DNA of 64,000 nt, taken from the NCBI RefSeq assembly GCF_009937955.1, contig NZ_AP018439.1:1984001-2048000 (forward strand). Reading direction: 5' to 3'. The notes beneath the pieces were generated by a model. It was not told the DNA's origin. It did no database searches and worked only from the letters and a program-made list of their open reading frames with translations. This document shows, one piece after another, positions 45,115 through 54,379 of the stretch (position 1 is its first letter; each line of letters opens with the position of its first letter). A program made the position numbers and the translations under genes. Source of the stretch: Undibacterium sp. KW1 (GTDB lineage Bacteria > Pseudomonadota > Gammaproteobacteria > Burkholderiales > Burkholderiaceae_D).

Positions 45115-47118
45115 ATGATTTCATCTCTTCAGCCGGCAACACTTACCAAGATGGCCAATGCAATTCGTGCCTTGTCCATGGATGCTGTACAAAAAGCCAA
45201 TTCTGGCCATCCGGGCGCGCCTATGGGCATGGCCGACATCGCAGTAGCTTTATGGAAAGGCTTTTATCGTCACAATCCGGCTAATCCTAAATGGATCAAC
45301 CGTGACCGCTTCGTGTTGTCGAATGGCCACGGCTCGATGTTGCATTATTCGCTGTTGCACCTGACAGGCTATGACCTGCCTATCGAAGAGATTAAGAATT
45401 TCCGTCAATTGCATTCCAAAACTGCCGGTCATCCTGAAGTTCATATCACGCCAGGTGTAGAAACGACTACTGGCCCACTGGGCCAGGGCATTACCAATGC
45501 AGTCGGTATGGCACTGGCTGAAAAACTGCTGGCAGCCGAATTCAATCAGGGCGACCTGAAAGTCGTAGATCATTACACCTATGTGTTCATGGGTGATGGT
45601 TGCCTGATGGAAGGCATTTCGCATGAAGCCTGTTCACTGGCCGGTACATTGCAACTGAATAAGCTGATCGCTTTCTGGGATGACAATGGCATCTCCATCG
45701 ACGGCCATGTAGAAGGCTGGTTCACCGACAACACACCAAAACGCTTTGAAGCCTATGGCTGGAATGTTATCCCTGCCATTGATGGTCACAATGCTGAAGC
45801 CGTGGCCAATGCGATTGCTGCTGCCAAAACATCTGACAAACCGACGCTGATCTGCTGCAAAACCGTCATCGGCAAGGGCTCGCCAAACATGGAAGGCACG
45901 CACAATGTGCACGGTGCCGCCCTGGGCGATAAAGAAATTGCCGCAGTACGTGCGCACATAGGCTGGGAATACCCGCCATTTGAAGTGCCGTCTGACGTTT
46001 ATGAAGCCTGGGATGCCAAAGCAGATGGTGCCAAAGCCGAAGCTGAATGGAATACACAATTTGGCGCCTACACGGCCCAGTTCCCACAAAAAGCGGCTGA
46101 ACTGACACGCCGCATGAATGGTGATCTGCCTGCCAACTTCGATGAAGTGGTGGCGAATGCGATTGCATCCTGCGTAGAGAAAAAAGAAAACATCGCAACC
46201 CGCAAAGCCAGCCAGAATGCGATCCAGGCATTTGCGCCATCGCTGCCAGAATTCCTCGGTGGCTCTGCCGATTTGACAGGTTCCAACCTGACCAACTGGA
46301 AAGAATGCATCGCCGTTCGTGGCAACCAGGCTGGTAACCATATCAATTATGGCGTACGTGAATTTGGCATGAGCGCGATGATGAACGGTATTGCTCTGCA
46401 TGGTGGTTATATCCCGTTTGGCGCGACCTTCCTGACTTTCTCTGATTACAGCCGTAATGCCATACGCATGGCAGCGCTGATGAAAATCCGCACCCTGTTT
46501 GTGTTCACTCATGACTCTATCGGCCTGGGTGAAGATGGTCCTACCCATCAATCCATTGAGCACGTCTCCAGCATGCGTCTGATCCCTAACCTGGATAACT
46601 GGCGTCCATGCGACACAGTGGAATCTGCCGCTGCCTGGGCGCATGCAGTCAAACGCAATGATGGCCCATCGACCCTGATTTTCTCTCGTCAAAACCTGCC
46701 GTACCAAGAGCGTAGCGCCCAGCAAATCGCTGATATCCAGCGTGGTGGCTATGTCTTGCAAGACGTGGCTGATGCCAAGGCAGTATTGATCGCCACCGGT
46801 TCTGAAATTGAACTGGCTGTCAAATCTGCGGCTGAACTGGCACAGCAAGGCATTGCGGTGCGCGTCGTTTCCATGCCATCGACGGATGTGTTTGACCGCC
46901 AGGACTCTGCTTATAAGGCTGCTGTTTTGGGCAAGGGCTTGCCACGTATTGCCATCGAAGCCGGTGTCACAGACTTCTGGTATAAATATGTAGGTTTGGA
47001 AGGTGCTGTGGTTGGTATCGATACTTTCGGTGAATCAGCACCAGCGGGCGTCCTGTTCAAGTACTTTGGCTTCACTGTCGATAACGTCGTTGCCAAAGTA
47101 AAAGCGACTTTGGTTTAA
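45115..47118 (+). CDS. tkt: Transketolase
   Basis: 667 residues, thiamine-diphosphate enzyme of the pentose-phosphate pathway that moves two-carbon units between sugar phosphates. Opens with [25 protein letters not shown], where the early His binds substrate. The ThDP motif is [50 protein letters not shown] and the C-terminal [11 protein letters not shown] are family hallmarks. Followed 14 bases later by a GNAT gene. Codon use is strongly biased, as in icd and gapA. A promoter should lie in the 195 bases upstream; TAAAAT at 45030-45035 is a possible -10. Confidence 0.98.
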   Translation: MISSLQPATLTKMANAIRALSMDAVQKANSGHPGAPMGMADIAVALWKGFYRHNPANPKWINRDRFVLSNGHGSMLHYSLLHLTGYDLPIEEIKNFRQLHSKTAGHPEVHITPGVETTTGPLGQGITNAVGMALAEKLLAAEFNQGDLKVVDHYTYVFMGDGCLMEGISHEACSLAGTLQLNKLIAFWDDNGISIDGHVEGWFTDNTPKRFEAYGWNVIPAIDGHNAEAVANAIAAAKTSDKPTLICCKTVIGKGSPNMEGTHNVHGAALGDKEIAAVRAHIGWEYPPFEVPSDVYEAWDAKADGAKAEAEWNTQFGAYTAQFPQKAAELTRRMNGDLPANFDEVVANAIASCVEKKENIATRKASQNAIQAFAPSLPEFLGGSADLTGSNLTNWKECIAVRGNQAGNHINYGVREFGMSAMMNGIALHGGYIPFGATFLTFSDYSRNAIRMAALMKIRTLFVFTHDSIGLGEDGPTHQSIEHVSSMRLIPNLDNWRPCDTVESAAAWAHAVKRNDGPSTLIFSRQNLPYQERSAQQIADIQRGGYVLQDVADAKAVLIATGSEIELAVKSAAELAQQGIAVRVVSMPSTDVFDRQDSAYKAAVLGKGLPRIAIEAGVTDFWYKYVGLEGAVVGIDTFGESAPAGVLFKYFGFTVDNVVAKVKATLV

Positions 47119-47132
47119 GCTGGAAGACGGAA

Positions 47133-47732
47133 TTGACAGACATTACTGTGAGCAGCATCAAAGAGGTCAGCCTGCGTCGTGCTACTGTAGATGACGCAGA
47201 AGCGATTGCTGCTGTGCGTGTGGAAAGCTGGCAAGCTACTTACCGTGGCATGATCCCGGATAATTATCTGGATGAAATGCGCATAGAAGACAGCATGCTG
47301 CAATGGCGGCAAATCCTGCAAGCCATGTCGCAGGCAGAAGACCGTATCTGCGTGTATGTGGCTGAGAGCGAAGGCCATATCATCGGCTTTGCATCCGGTA
47401 TGATGCTGCCTGAGCCCAAGCTGGGCATGCAGGCTGAGTTGACCGCTGTATATCTGCGACCAGCCTGGCAGCGTTCCGGCATAGGCCGTCGTATGGTACA
47501 GAAAGTAGCACGTACCCTGCAGGCGCAAGGTGCAGAGAGCTTGCTGGTGTGGGTCATCTCCGGCAATTCCATCGCCCGCAATTTTTATGAAGAGCTGGGC
47601 GGCACGCTGTTGATAGAACAGGCATTTAGCTGGGATGGCATGGATTTGATGGAAGTGGGTTACGGCTGGCGCGATTTGTCGGTGCTGATGGCATCGGTGA
47701 ATGCCATGCGTACTTCTGCTTCTTTGCATTAG
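47133..47732 (+). CDS. GNAT family N-acetyltransferase
   Basis: 199 residues from a TTG start 14 bases after tkt, with GGAAGACGGAA upstream. The GNAT core is clear: VRVESWQATYRGMIPDNYL, the acetyl-CoA loop LRPAWQRSGIGRRMVQKV (Q/RxxGxG/A motif) and WVISGNSIARNFYEELGG, the C-terminal core motif. YRGMIPDNYL marks a common branch of small bacterial GNATs. Probably co-transcribed with tkt. Substrate unknown. Confidence 0.85.
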   Translation: MTDITVSSIKEVSLRRATVDDAEAIAAVRVESWQATYRGMIPDNYLDEMRIEDSMLQWRQILQAMSQAEDRICVYVAESEGHIIGFASGMMLPEPKLGMQAELTAVYLRPAWQRSGIGRRMVQKVARTLQAQGAESLLVWVISGNSIARNFYEELGGTLLIEQAFSWDGMDLMEVGYGWRDLSVLMASVNAMRTSASLH

Positions 47733-47743
47733 ACGTATTTTTG

Positions 47744-47886
47744 AAGACCAAAAAACTCACCACAGAGACACTGAGACACAGAGAAGGGCAGGAGAGAGCA
47801 AGATATTAATGGTCGAGGGCTTGGATTTCCATTTGCTTTTCTCATGTTTTTCTCTGCGTCTCTGTGCCTCTGTGTTGAGAGGTCTT
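47744..47886. repeat. Dispersed imperfect inverted repeat (MITE-like)
   Basis: A left arm (about 47744-47784, AAGACC... CACAGAGACACTGAGACACAGAGA) faces a right arm (about 47851-47886, TCTCTGCGTCTCTGTGCCTC... GGTCTT). After the AAGACC ends they are complementary over ~30 bases with few mismatches, around a ~66-base core. The translations HRDTETQRR and SLRLCASV are well-known spurious peptides of a repeat that recurs across many unrelated bacterial genomes. It holds no gene. It lies in the tkt-gapA gap. Confidence 0.8.
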
Positions 47887-47928
47887 AGGTTTTTTAATTT
47901 GTATTTTTAGTCCTTTGGAGATAAAACC

Positions 47929-48942
47929 ATGACGATTCGCGTCGCAATCAACGGCTATGGCCGTATCGGCCGCAACATCCTTCGCGCTCATTACGAAGGT
48001 GGCAAGTTCAAGAACGAGATCCAGATCGTTGCGATCAATGATCTTGGCAATGCAGAATCCAATGCCCATTTGACCCGTTACGACACAGCCCACGGCAAAT
48101 TCCCAGGCACGGTCACGGTCGAAGGCGACACCATGATCGTCAATGGCGACAAGATCAAGGTATTTGCAGAACGCAATCCTGCTAATATTCCTTGGGGTGA
48201 ATTGAATGTTGACGTCGTGCTGGAATGCACAGGCTTCTTCACAACAAAAGAAAAAGCGTCTGCCCATCTGGCTGGCGGCGCGAAAAAAGTCATTATCTCT
48301 GCCCCAGGCGGCAAAGATGTTGATGCAACCATCGTCTACGGCGTTAATCACAATGTATTGAAAGCCACTGACACAGTGATTTCCAATGCATCCTGCACGA
48401 CCAACTGCCTGGCACCTCTGGCCAAGCCTTTGAATGATGCTATCGGTATCGTCAATGGTTTGATGACGACTATCCATGCTTACACTAATGACCAGGTATT
48501 GACTGACGTTATGCATGAAGACCTGCGTCGCGCCCGTTCAGCCACCATGAGCATGATCCCGACCAAAACCGGCGCAGCTGCTGCCGTTGGCCTGGTCTTG
48601 CCAGAACTGAATGGCAAACTGGACGGCTACGCCATGCGCGTACCAACCATCAATGTATCCGTCGTTGACCTGACTTTTGTTGCTGCCCGTGATACAACAG
48701 TGGCAGAAATCAACCAGGTCTTGAAAGATGCATCCGAAGGTGCCCTGAAAGGCATCCTGGATTACAACACTGCTCCTCTGGTTTCTGTGGATTTTAACCA
48801 CAATCCAGCTTCCAGTACTTATGATGAAACACTGACAAAAGTATCTGGCCGTCTGGTTAAAGTATCGAGCTGGTATGACAATGAGTGGGGCTTCTCCAAC
48901 CGTATGCTGGACACCACTGTTGCATTGATGCAAGCAAAATAA
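47929..48942 (+). CDS. gapA: Glyceraldehyde-3-phosphate dehydrogenase
   Basis: 337 residues, type I GAPDH: converts glyceraldehyde-3-phosphate to 1,3-bisphosphoglycerate with [23 protein letters not shown] is the NAD site. The catalytic Cys is C156 in [17 protein letters not shown], with [10 protein letters not shown] downstream. C-terminal [15 protein letters not shown] is typical. The tkt-gapA order is common in Burkholderiales, where the pair links the pentose-phosphate path and glycolysis. GGAG (TTTGGAGATAAAACC) precedes the ATG. Ends at a strong terminator. Confidence 0.97.
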   Translation: MTIRVAINGYGRIGRNILRAHYEGGKFKNEIQIVAINDLGNAESNAHLTRYDTAHGKFPGTVTVEGDTMIVNGDKIKVFAERNPANIPWGELNVDVVLECTGFFTTKEKASAHLAGGAKKVIISAPGGKDVDATIVYGVNHNVLKATDTVISNASCTTNCLAPLAKPLNDAIGIVNGLMTTIHAYTNDQVLTDVMHEDLRRARSATMSMIPTKTGAAAAVGLVLPELNGKLDGYAMRVPTINVSVVDLTFVAARDTTVAEINQVLKDASEGALKGILDYNTAPLVSVDFNHNPASSTYDETLTKVSGRLVKVSSWYDNEWGFSNRMLDTTVALMQAK

Positions 48943-48986
48943 TCTGCTAAATCTGTTGTTCAGATGGTTTTTGCAACATGCTTGAA

Positions 48987-49018
48987 AAATACCCCGAACT
49001 TTCGGGGTATTTTTTTGT
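48987..49018 (+). terminator. Rho-independent terminator of gapA
   Basis: A 12-bp perfect stem (AAATACCCCGAA, 48987-48998, with 49001-49012) and a T-rich tail, 44 bases after the stop. Confidence 0.9.
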
Positions 49019-49072
49019 CTATTGACGGTAAGCTTGGTTCATTGAAAGATATTTTTGTTTTGGGAGATTGCT

Positions 49073-49753
49073 GTGAAGCTCAAGAAACTGTTGGCTGAAA
49101 ATAAAGGTTTCATCGTACTCATGCTGGGCATGGTCTTTGTGCGTAGCGCCCTGGCTGATTACTATATCGTGCCTACCAGTTCCATGTATCCGACCCTGCT
49201 GGAAGGTGATCGCGTCATCTGCGACCGTCTGGCTTATGACGTCAAGTTGCCATTCACCGATGTCATCCTTGCGCATGTCGCTGATCCAGAGCGTGGTGAC
49301 GTGGTGACCTTTACTTCGCCGGCAGATGGTGTGCGCCTGATCAAGCGCCTCGTTGCCGTGCCTGGTGATGTGGTCGAAATGCGCGAAGAAAAGCTGTTCA
49401 TTAATGGTGTTGCTGCCAGCTATGAAGCGCTGGAGCCACGCAGTGACGACCATCTGACACCAAAGCGAGAATACAAAGGTCAGCAACTGGTTTACAAAGA
49501 ACGCCTGGGCAGCCTGCAACATGACATGATCGTCATGCCGGAACGCGAAGCCTTGCGTTCTTTTGGCCCTGTCAAAGTCCCGGAAGGTGAATACATGATG
49601 CTGGGTGATAATCGTGATAATAGCCAGGATTCCCGCTACATAGGCCTGGTAAAGCGTGAGCTGATTACCGGACAAGTCAAGCGCCTGATGTATTCACTGA
49701 ATGGGGATCAGTATTATTCGCCACGTTTTGATCGCTTTGGGGCGAAAATCTAG
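49073..49753 (+). CDS. lepB: Signal peptidase I, LepB type
   Basis: 226 residues from the GTG at 49073, with GGGAG six bases upstream; the longer TTG frame is less likely. Inner-membrane Ser/Lys-dyad protease that cleaves signal peptides of exported proteins. One membrane helix (VLMLGMVFVRSALADYY) is followed by the catalytic Ser (S37 in TSSMYPTL) and Lys (K91 in RLIKRLVAVPGD). GDNRDNSQDSRYIGLV is the conserved box E. Short for a LepB and not linked to lepA, so it may be a second, accessory signal peptidase. Confidence 0.93.
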   Translation: MKLKKLLAENKGFIVLMLGMVFVRSALADYYIVPTSSMYPTLLEGDRVICDRLAYDVKLPFTDVILAHVADPERGDVVTFTSPADGVRLIKRLVAVPGDVVEMREEKLFINGVAASYEALEPRSDDHLTPKREYKGQQLVYKERLGSLQHDMIVMPEREALRSFGPVKVPEGEYMMLGDNRDNSQDSRYIGLVKRELITGQVKRLMYSLNGDQYYSPRFDRFGAKI

Positions 49754-49781
49754 TAAAGCATTGTTTTAGTCAGAAAGCGAG

Positions 49782-49812
49782 AAAGCCAGTACCAGCCGGT
49801 GCTGGCTTTTTT
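49782..49812 (+). terminator. Rho-independent terminator of the signal peptidase gene
   Basis: Arms AAAGCCAG (49782-49789) and CTGGCTTT (49802-49809), extended by ACC/GGT inside, with a T6 tail. Confidence 0.85.
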
Positions 49813-49899
49813 ATGAGTCAAGCATAATGATTGAAATATGGTTAATATGTAAATTCTTGTTTGCGCAGTTTGTAACGCATTCCGCTGATAGGGATTTAC

Positions 49900-50367
49900 A
49901 TGTCGCCAAAAGAATTTACCAGCCATCTGTTTTTTGCGTCGGTACTTGTTGCTGGTGCTGGCGCCGCGAATGCAGAAGAGCCGCGCAGCAATTTCTTCAA
50001 CGACCCCTTCCTCAAAGTGACTCATGCCATCAGCGATTGTGCAGTGCCTGAAGGCCCTTTGCTGACTGCGGCACAGGCCAGGTCCGAGGCGCATTCCAGA
50101 ATAGAGCGCGGCACAAGTTGTTATCACTCAGGGCAGTGTCGCCTGCCAAATTCCTACCTGTACGACCAGGAAATCATTCCCCGGGTAAAACGTGCCATAG
50201 AAGCAGATGGGCGTTTTGCCGAAACCAGCATCTGGATAGAAGGGCAGCGGCGTTTTGTCACTTTAAAGGGCTGTGTGCAAACCTCTGGTCAGGCAAAAGA
50301 GTTGGAAAAACTCGTGCGCCACCTGGATGATGTAGAGGGTGTTGTAAATTTGCTGAATTATAAATAG
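49900..50367 (+). CDS. Exported BON-domain protein
   Basis: 155 residues. Residues 1-25 are a signal peptide (FFASVLVAGAGAANAEE). The C-terminal ~70 residues read as a BON domain: YDQEIIPRVKRAIEADGRF, VTLKGCVQTSGQAKELEKL, then DDVEGVVNLLNY. BON domains bind lipid or other surfaces in OsmY-like proteins. Four Cys residues, including a pair in TSCYHSGQC, may form disulphides in the periplasm, which is unusual for the family. Stand-alone gene with AGGGAT upstream of the ATG. Confidence 0.8.
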   Translation: MSPKEFTSHLFFASVLVAGAGAANAEEPRSNFFNDPFLKVTHAISDCAVPEGPLLTAAQARSEAHSRIERGTSCYHSGQCRLPNSYLYDQEIIPRVKRAIEADGRFAETSIWIEGQRRFVTLKGCVQTSGQAKELEKLVRHLDDVEGVVNLLNYK

Positions 50368-50535
50368 CTTTTTAGACTATGCTGGGATGGCTCTAATTGA
50401 AAAGGAAAGTAAATTTATTGCACTGCACAGTGCCTAATACTGGACTGTAAAGCGCAAGTCATGAATGATTGGGTCTGCAAAGCAATAATCACCATGCGCC
50501 GGCCAGGCAGGCCGGACCTAACGAGGAGGATAGCC

Positions 50536-50997
50536 ATGAAATTAATGAGCAAACTGTTTTTGTTGGCAGTAATGGGTTTCTTTATCTCATCGTCAGCGAT
50601 GGCAAGGGAAGAGCGCGGAACTACAGCGCAAGCACAGGCCATGGTGAAAAAAGGGATCGCCCACATCAAAAAAAATGGTAAGGAAAAAGCTTTTGCCGAT
50701 TTTAATGACACCGCAAACAAAGACTTTCATGACCGCGACCTGTACTTGTTTGTGTATGACATGAATGGTCTGAACTTGTCTCATGGTGCCAATCCCAAGA
50801 TGGTCGGTAAGAATTTGCTGGATTTGAAAGTGGAAGGCAAGCCCATCATCAAGGATATGATCACTGCTCTCAAAACCAAGAATGACGGCTGGATTGACTA
50901 TCAATGGCCAAATCCCGTCACTAAGGCCCTGGAAACCAAGTCCAGTTACTTCGAAAAAGTTGATGATTATTTTGTTGGTGCGGGTGCCTATAAATAA
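50536..50997 (+). CDS. Secreted single-domain Cache protein
   Basis: 153 residues from the ATG at 50536, preceded by GAGGAGG at ideal spacing; an upstream in-frame ATG 25 codons earlier is less likely. Signal peptide LFLLAVMGFFISSSAMA. The rest is one Cache_2-type sensor domain: LYLFVYDMNGLNLSHGANP, GKNLLDLKVEGKPII and a C-terminal YFVGAGAYK. No membrane helix or output domain follows, so it is a free periplasmic sensor domain. Comparable single-Cache proteins in proteobacteria often accompany two-component systems, but none is adjacent here. Confidence 0.88.
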   Translation: MKLMSKLFLLAVMGFFISSSAMAREERGTTAQAQAMVKKGIAHIKKNGKEKAFADFNDTANKDFHDRDLYLFVYDMNGLNLSHGANPKMVGKNLLDLKVEGKPIIKDMITALKTKNDGWIDYQWPNPVTKALETKSSYFEKVDDYFVGAGAYK

Positions 50998-51342
50998 GTC
51001 TGATGGATTGACTCGAACGCAAGGCCAGCGGTTCCGCTGGCCTTGTTTTTTTTACATTTCAAATATGCTACACTATTCGTGCTTGGCAGGTTGATGCAGC
51101 AGGGAGATAATCAAGTTAATTCCTCATGAAAAAAAGCGAAGTTTTACATCGAGAATTGATTTGTTTCGGTGCCACCAAAGCAATTTAAAGTTTAATTACT
51201 TTGCGCGCCCAAAAAGCAACGGCTTGGTTGTCGCTGCGGCGTAAAATTTGTCCCTTATATCCTTCGTCTACTTGAGTTTCCACGCTTCTGCTGCGCTCTA
51301 TTTTTTGCCCGAATGTTTTCAATCTATTGAAAGGACAAGATC
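50998..51342. other. Intergenic region upstream of the serralysin-like gene
   Basis: 345 bases: the Cache-gene terminator at the left, then about 290 AT-rich bases with no gene, which must hold the protease promoter. I found no confident promoter boxes or operator. Confidence 0.45.
51021..51052 (+). terminator. Rho-independent terminator of the Cache-protein gene
   Basis: An 11-bp perfect stem (AAGGCCAGCGG, 51021-51031, with 51034-51044) and a T-rich tail. Confidence 0.9.
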
Positions 51343-52875
51343 ATGCAAGAAAAAACAGTTATTGCTAAGCCGTTTTCGGGCGACTACAGGATAGATGTAC
51401 TTATTGATGATATTAATTACCGCTGGAATGCGGGCAAAGCGCTAGGAACCCCGGTAGAGATCAGCTATAGCTTTATCAAATCCCCTGCTTCCTATGCTTC
51501 CGATTCTGATAAAAACGGGTTCAAGGCTTTCACTGTGGAACAGATGGCAGCTGCCAGAGCCATCTTTGCTGAGATATCCCAAGTGTTGAATGTAACTTTC
51601 AAGGAAGTTGCAGAGGCTGATATCCAGTCTGGCATCAGGCTGGCGAATAATATCCAGGAGAAGAGCGCCGGATATGCCAAACTACCCGTGCCTGCATCGG
51701 ATGGTTCAACCTTCAGTGTGGGCAGTGGTGATTTATTCATGTCGACAACTTACATGGATGCGAGTTATCAAAAAGGCAGTGATGCCTACAAGATACTGAT
51801 TCATGAAATAGGGCATGCGATAGGACTTAACCACCCTGGTAACTATAATGCTGGTGAGCCGCCAAGTGCTGAGGCGGGCAATTATCTTGCGACATCCGAG
51901 GACAGTAGCTGGATTTCCATCATGTCCTACAATCCGATCGCGCAAAACCAGCAAGGCGAGTTTTTTGCGACTTACGATATGTTGGCCCTGAAGTATTTGT
52001 ATGGAAGCAGACCATTTCATACTGGCAATGATACCTACGCCTATGGCGATGTTGATGGGCAGACGCTGAAGATCATCAATGATACTGGCGGGGTCGATAC
52101 TATTGATGTATCGAAGGCAACATTGGCTGCAACCATCAATCTTACACCGGGTTCATTGAATTCTGTGGGGCGCATTGTTGCCGGGGATGCAGCGATCAAT
52201 AATTTGTCTATCGCTTTCGATGCAACGATAGAAAATATCATTGGTACTGCTTTTAGCGACAAGTTTACTGGCAATGCTTCCAACAACCTCTTTGTTGGTG
52301 GTAGCGGTGACGACTTTCTTGATGGCGCCGCTGGACTTGATACTGCCCAGTACACTGGTTTGAGAAGCACCTATTCAATTGCGGGAAACAATACGGGTTT
52401 CAATGTGAGTAAACCAAATTCTCAAGGAGTGGATACACTTAACAGCGTTGAGCGACTCAAATTTGCAGATGTGTCGGTAGCGCTTGATATTGATGGTACT
52501 GCTGGTCAGGCTTACAGGATATATCAGGCTGCTTTTGGTCGCACCCCAGATCTGGCCGGTCTCGGATATTGGATCAAGGATATGGACAATGGTTCTAACT
52601 TGACAACGGTCGCAGCGGGATTTATGCAATCGAAAGAATTCCAGACGCTTTATGGTGCAAATCCCTCAGTTGATACTTTCTTGACGACTTTGTACAAAAA
52701 TATCTTGGGTCGTATCCCAGATCAGGCGGGTTACGACTACTGGAAAAATGAGTTGAGTGCTAATAAAATCAGTTTTGCTGGGACTTTGGCCAGTTTTACT
52801 GAAGGTCAGGAGAATAAGTTGAAAGTTATTGGCTCCATTCAACATGGCTTTGATTACATCGAGTACCTTGGCTAG
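51343..52875 (+). CDS. Serralysin-like zinc metalloprotease with RTX-type and DUF4214 C-terminus
   Basis: 510 residues, no N-terminal signal peptide, the usual form for type I secretion. The metzincin zinc site is H154-E155-I-G-H158-A-I-G161-L-N-H164 in LIHEIGHAIGLNHPG, with a Met-turn at M194 in SIMSYNP. Residues ~215-350 form a beta-helix with one or two RTX-like nonapeptides (GGSGDDFLDGAAGLD), so the calcium-binding block is short. Residues ~383-480 are two DUF4214-like helical repeats (YQAAFGRTPDLAGLGYW and YKNILGRIPDQAGYDYW). The usual secretion genes (ABC exporter, MFP, TolC) are not nearby. Confidence 0.88.
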   Translation: MQEKTVIAKPFSGDYRIDVLIDDINYRWNAGKALGTPVEISYSFIKSPASYASDSDKNGFKAFTVEQMAAARAIFAEISQVLNVTFKEVAEADIQSGIRLANNIQEKSAGYAKLPVPASDGSTFSVGSGDLFMSTTYMDASYQKGSDAYKILIHEIGHAIGLNHPGNYNAGEPPSAEAGNYLATSEDSSWISIMSYNPIAQNQQGEFFATYDMLALKYLYGSRPFHTGNDTYAYGDVDGQTLKIINDTGGVDTIDVSKATLAATINLTPGSLNSVGRIVAGDAAINNLSIAFDATIENIIGTAFSDKFTGNASNNLFVGGSGDDFLDGAAGLDTAQYTGLRSTYSIAGNNTGFNVSKPNSQGVDTLNSVERLKFADVSVALDIDGTAGQAYRIYQAAFGRTPDLAGLGYWIKDMDNGSNLTTVAAGFMQSKEFQTLYGANPSVDTFLTTLYKNILGRIPDQAGYDYWKNELSANKISFAGTLASFTEGQENKLKVIGSIQHGFDYIEYLG

Positions 52876-52891
52876 TTTGGAAAGATGATTT

Positions 52892-52922
52892 GCTTAGCCC
52901 ATGACCGTATCATGGGCTAAGC
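52892..52922. terminator. Strong hairpin between convergent protease and IclR genes
   Basis: A perfect 13-bp stem (GCTTAGCCCATGA, 52892-52904, with 52910-52922) and a 5-base loop. No T-run follows in either direction, so it may act as a terminator for both genes only weakly, or with Rho. Confidence 0.55.
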
Positions 52923-52946
52923 CAGTGCTGGCAGAGGTATTCCCTT

Positions 52947-53726
52947 TTATCTCGTTTCCATGTAGCCCAGAGTGAAAGAAATCTGCCTCGCTGTTTCAGT
53001 CAGATTGCTTAGCCACTCTTCCTGCAGGCGGTCTGCAGGTGCAGAGATAGACAGGCCAGCAATCATTTTGCCGCTGTCATCGTGGATGCCTGCTGCCATG
53101 CAGCGCACGCCCAGTTCCAGTTCTTCATTATCCCTGGCATAGCCGTTTTCACGCACAGCAGACAATTCTTTTTCCAGTTTGGCGAGATCAGTAATCGAAT
53201 TCTTATTGTGACCAGCCAGACCAGTCCGGGTTGCATAAGCGCGTATCGCCTTCGGTTCATCAAGGGACAGGAAGAGTTTGCCTGTTGAAGTCAGGTGCAG
53301 CGGGGCACGGCCACCAATAGCACGTACCACCTGCATGCCCGAGCGCTCAGAGAAAGCCCGGTCTATATAGACAATTTCATCGCCCTGGCGTACCGACAGG
53401 TTAATGGTCTGGTTGGTCTGGCGGTGCAGGGCACGCATGAATTCCAGCGCGGCCTCACGCACGTTCAGGCGGCTCTTGACGATATTGCCCAGTTCCAGCA
53501 AGCGCATGCCCAGGCGATAAGAACCAGTGTCTGCCCTATCTACAAAACGGGTAAGCACCATGTCATTGAGAATGCGGTGGGCAGTGGAGGGGTGCAAGCC
53601 TGTGACGATAGCCAGTTCCTTGAGGCTGACCGGGTCCTGGTAACGCGACAGGGCGTCCAGCAAGGACACCATGCGTTCTATGACCTGTATGGATGTTTTA
53701 TCAGAAGCGGGCGTATCGTTTTTCAT
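52947..53726 (-). CDS. IclR family transcriptional regulator
   Basis: 259 residues from the ATG at 53726 (MKNDTPASDKTSIQVIERM), the normal IclR length; the much longer in-frame lead is AT-rich and lacks the family pattern. The winged helix-turn-helix is VSLKELAIVTGLHPSTAHRIL, followed by the linker and the ligand domain (RAFSERSGMQVVRAIGGRAPLHLTSTGK and GVRCMAAGIHDDSGKMIAGLSIS). Ligand and target genes are not evident. Convergent with the protease gene. Confidence 0.93.
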   Translation of the reverse strand: MKNDTPASDKTSIQVIERMVSLLDALSRYQDPVSLKELAIVTGLHPSTAHRILNDMVLTRFVDRADTGSYRLGMRLLELGNIVKSRLNVREAALEFMRALHRQTNQTINLSVRQGDEIVYIDRAFSERSGMQVVRAIGGRAPLHLTSTGKLFLSLDEPKAIRAYATRTGLAGHNKNSITDLAKLEKELSAVRENGYARDNEELELGVRCMAAGIHDDSGKMIAGLSISAPADRLQEEWLSNLTETARQISFTLGYMETR

Positions 53727-53978
53727 ATTATGGTTGGTGCGCTGCAATATATAAGTTATACCACAATGTGAAATGAACGTCACGGCTTCGTCGCCAAAAT
53801 ACAATATATGCAGCGAGATGGTGTGCAGGGACACTGCCAGCATGCAAGAAATTGATTTGCAATAAGTAAATCTGCTTGTTACAGACTTATAGTCCTGTAA
53901 AATTCGCCACCTGAGTGAAGGTCGGCTGGCCTGGTCTTCATCTGCAATACTGTTCAAGTGTGGGTTTAAGGAATAAAA

Positions 53979-54377
53979 ATGTCTGAAAAAGAACAAGCTG
54001 TCAGTGAATTCAAAAGCAAAAGTGGCCTGCGCCGTATATTTTCGGCCTTTCTGTACTCCATCGATGGTTTGCGCTCTGCCTGGAAAAACGAACATGCCTT
54101 CCGCCAGGAACTGGTGCTGGTGGTTAGCGGTTCTGTTATTGCCTTGTTTTTGCCAGTGTCAGCTTTTGAAAAACTGATGATGATAGCCGTGCTGGTCTTG
54201 ATACTGGTGGTTGAGCTCATCAATTCAGCGATTGAAGCCGTGGTAGATCGCGTCTCGCTGGAACGCCATACTTTGTCCAAGAACGCCAAGGACTTTGGTA
54301 GTGCCGCTGTCTTGCTGACAGTGTTGATAGCGCTGGCAACCTGGGTAGTCATTTTGCTTGACCGCTTTTATTATTGA
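53979..54377 (+). CDS. dgkA: Diacylglycerol kinase
   Basis: 132 residues, trimeric membrane kinase that recycles diacylglycerol to phosphatidic acid. Three membrane helices (QELVLVVSGSVIALFL, LMMIAVLVLILVVELI, VLLTVLIALATWVVILL). The catalytic motif is ELINSAIEAVVDR with Glu and Asp residues, and KDFGSAAVLL near the last helix. Opens with AVSEFKSKSGLRRIFSAFLYSIDGLRSAWKNEHAFRQE, of which FRQE is the amphipathic surface region. Starts close to the membrane gene that follows. Confidence 0.95.
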   Translation: MSEKEQAVSEFKSKSGLRRIFSAFLYSIDGLRSAWKNEHAFRQELVLVVSGSVIALFLPVSAFEKLMMIAVLVLILVVELINSAIEAVVDRVSLERHTLSKNAKDFGSAAVLLTVLIALATWVVILLDRFYY

Positions 54378-54379
54378 TT

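Noticed and set aside
45634-46848. 404-codon ORF on the minus strand, opposite tkt
   Set aside because: Same cause: the antisense of a codon-biased gene, rich in Cys, Phe and His and without family features.
47701-47910. 69-codon ORF over the inverted repeat near gapA
   Set aside because: Its peptide is the known spurious translation of a dispersed repeat.
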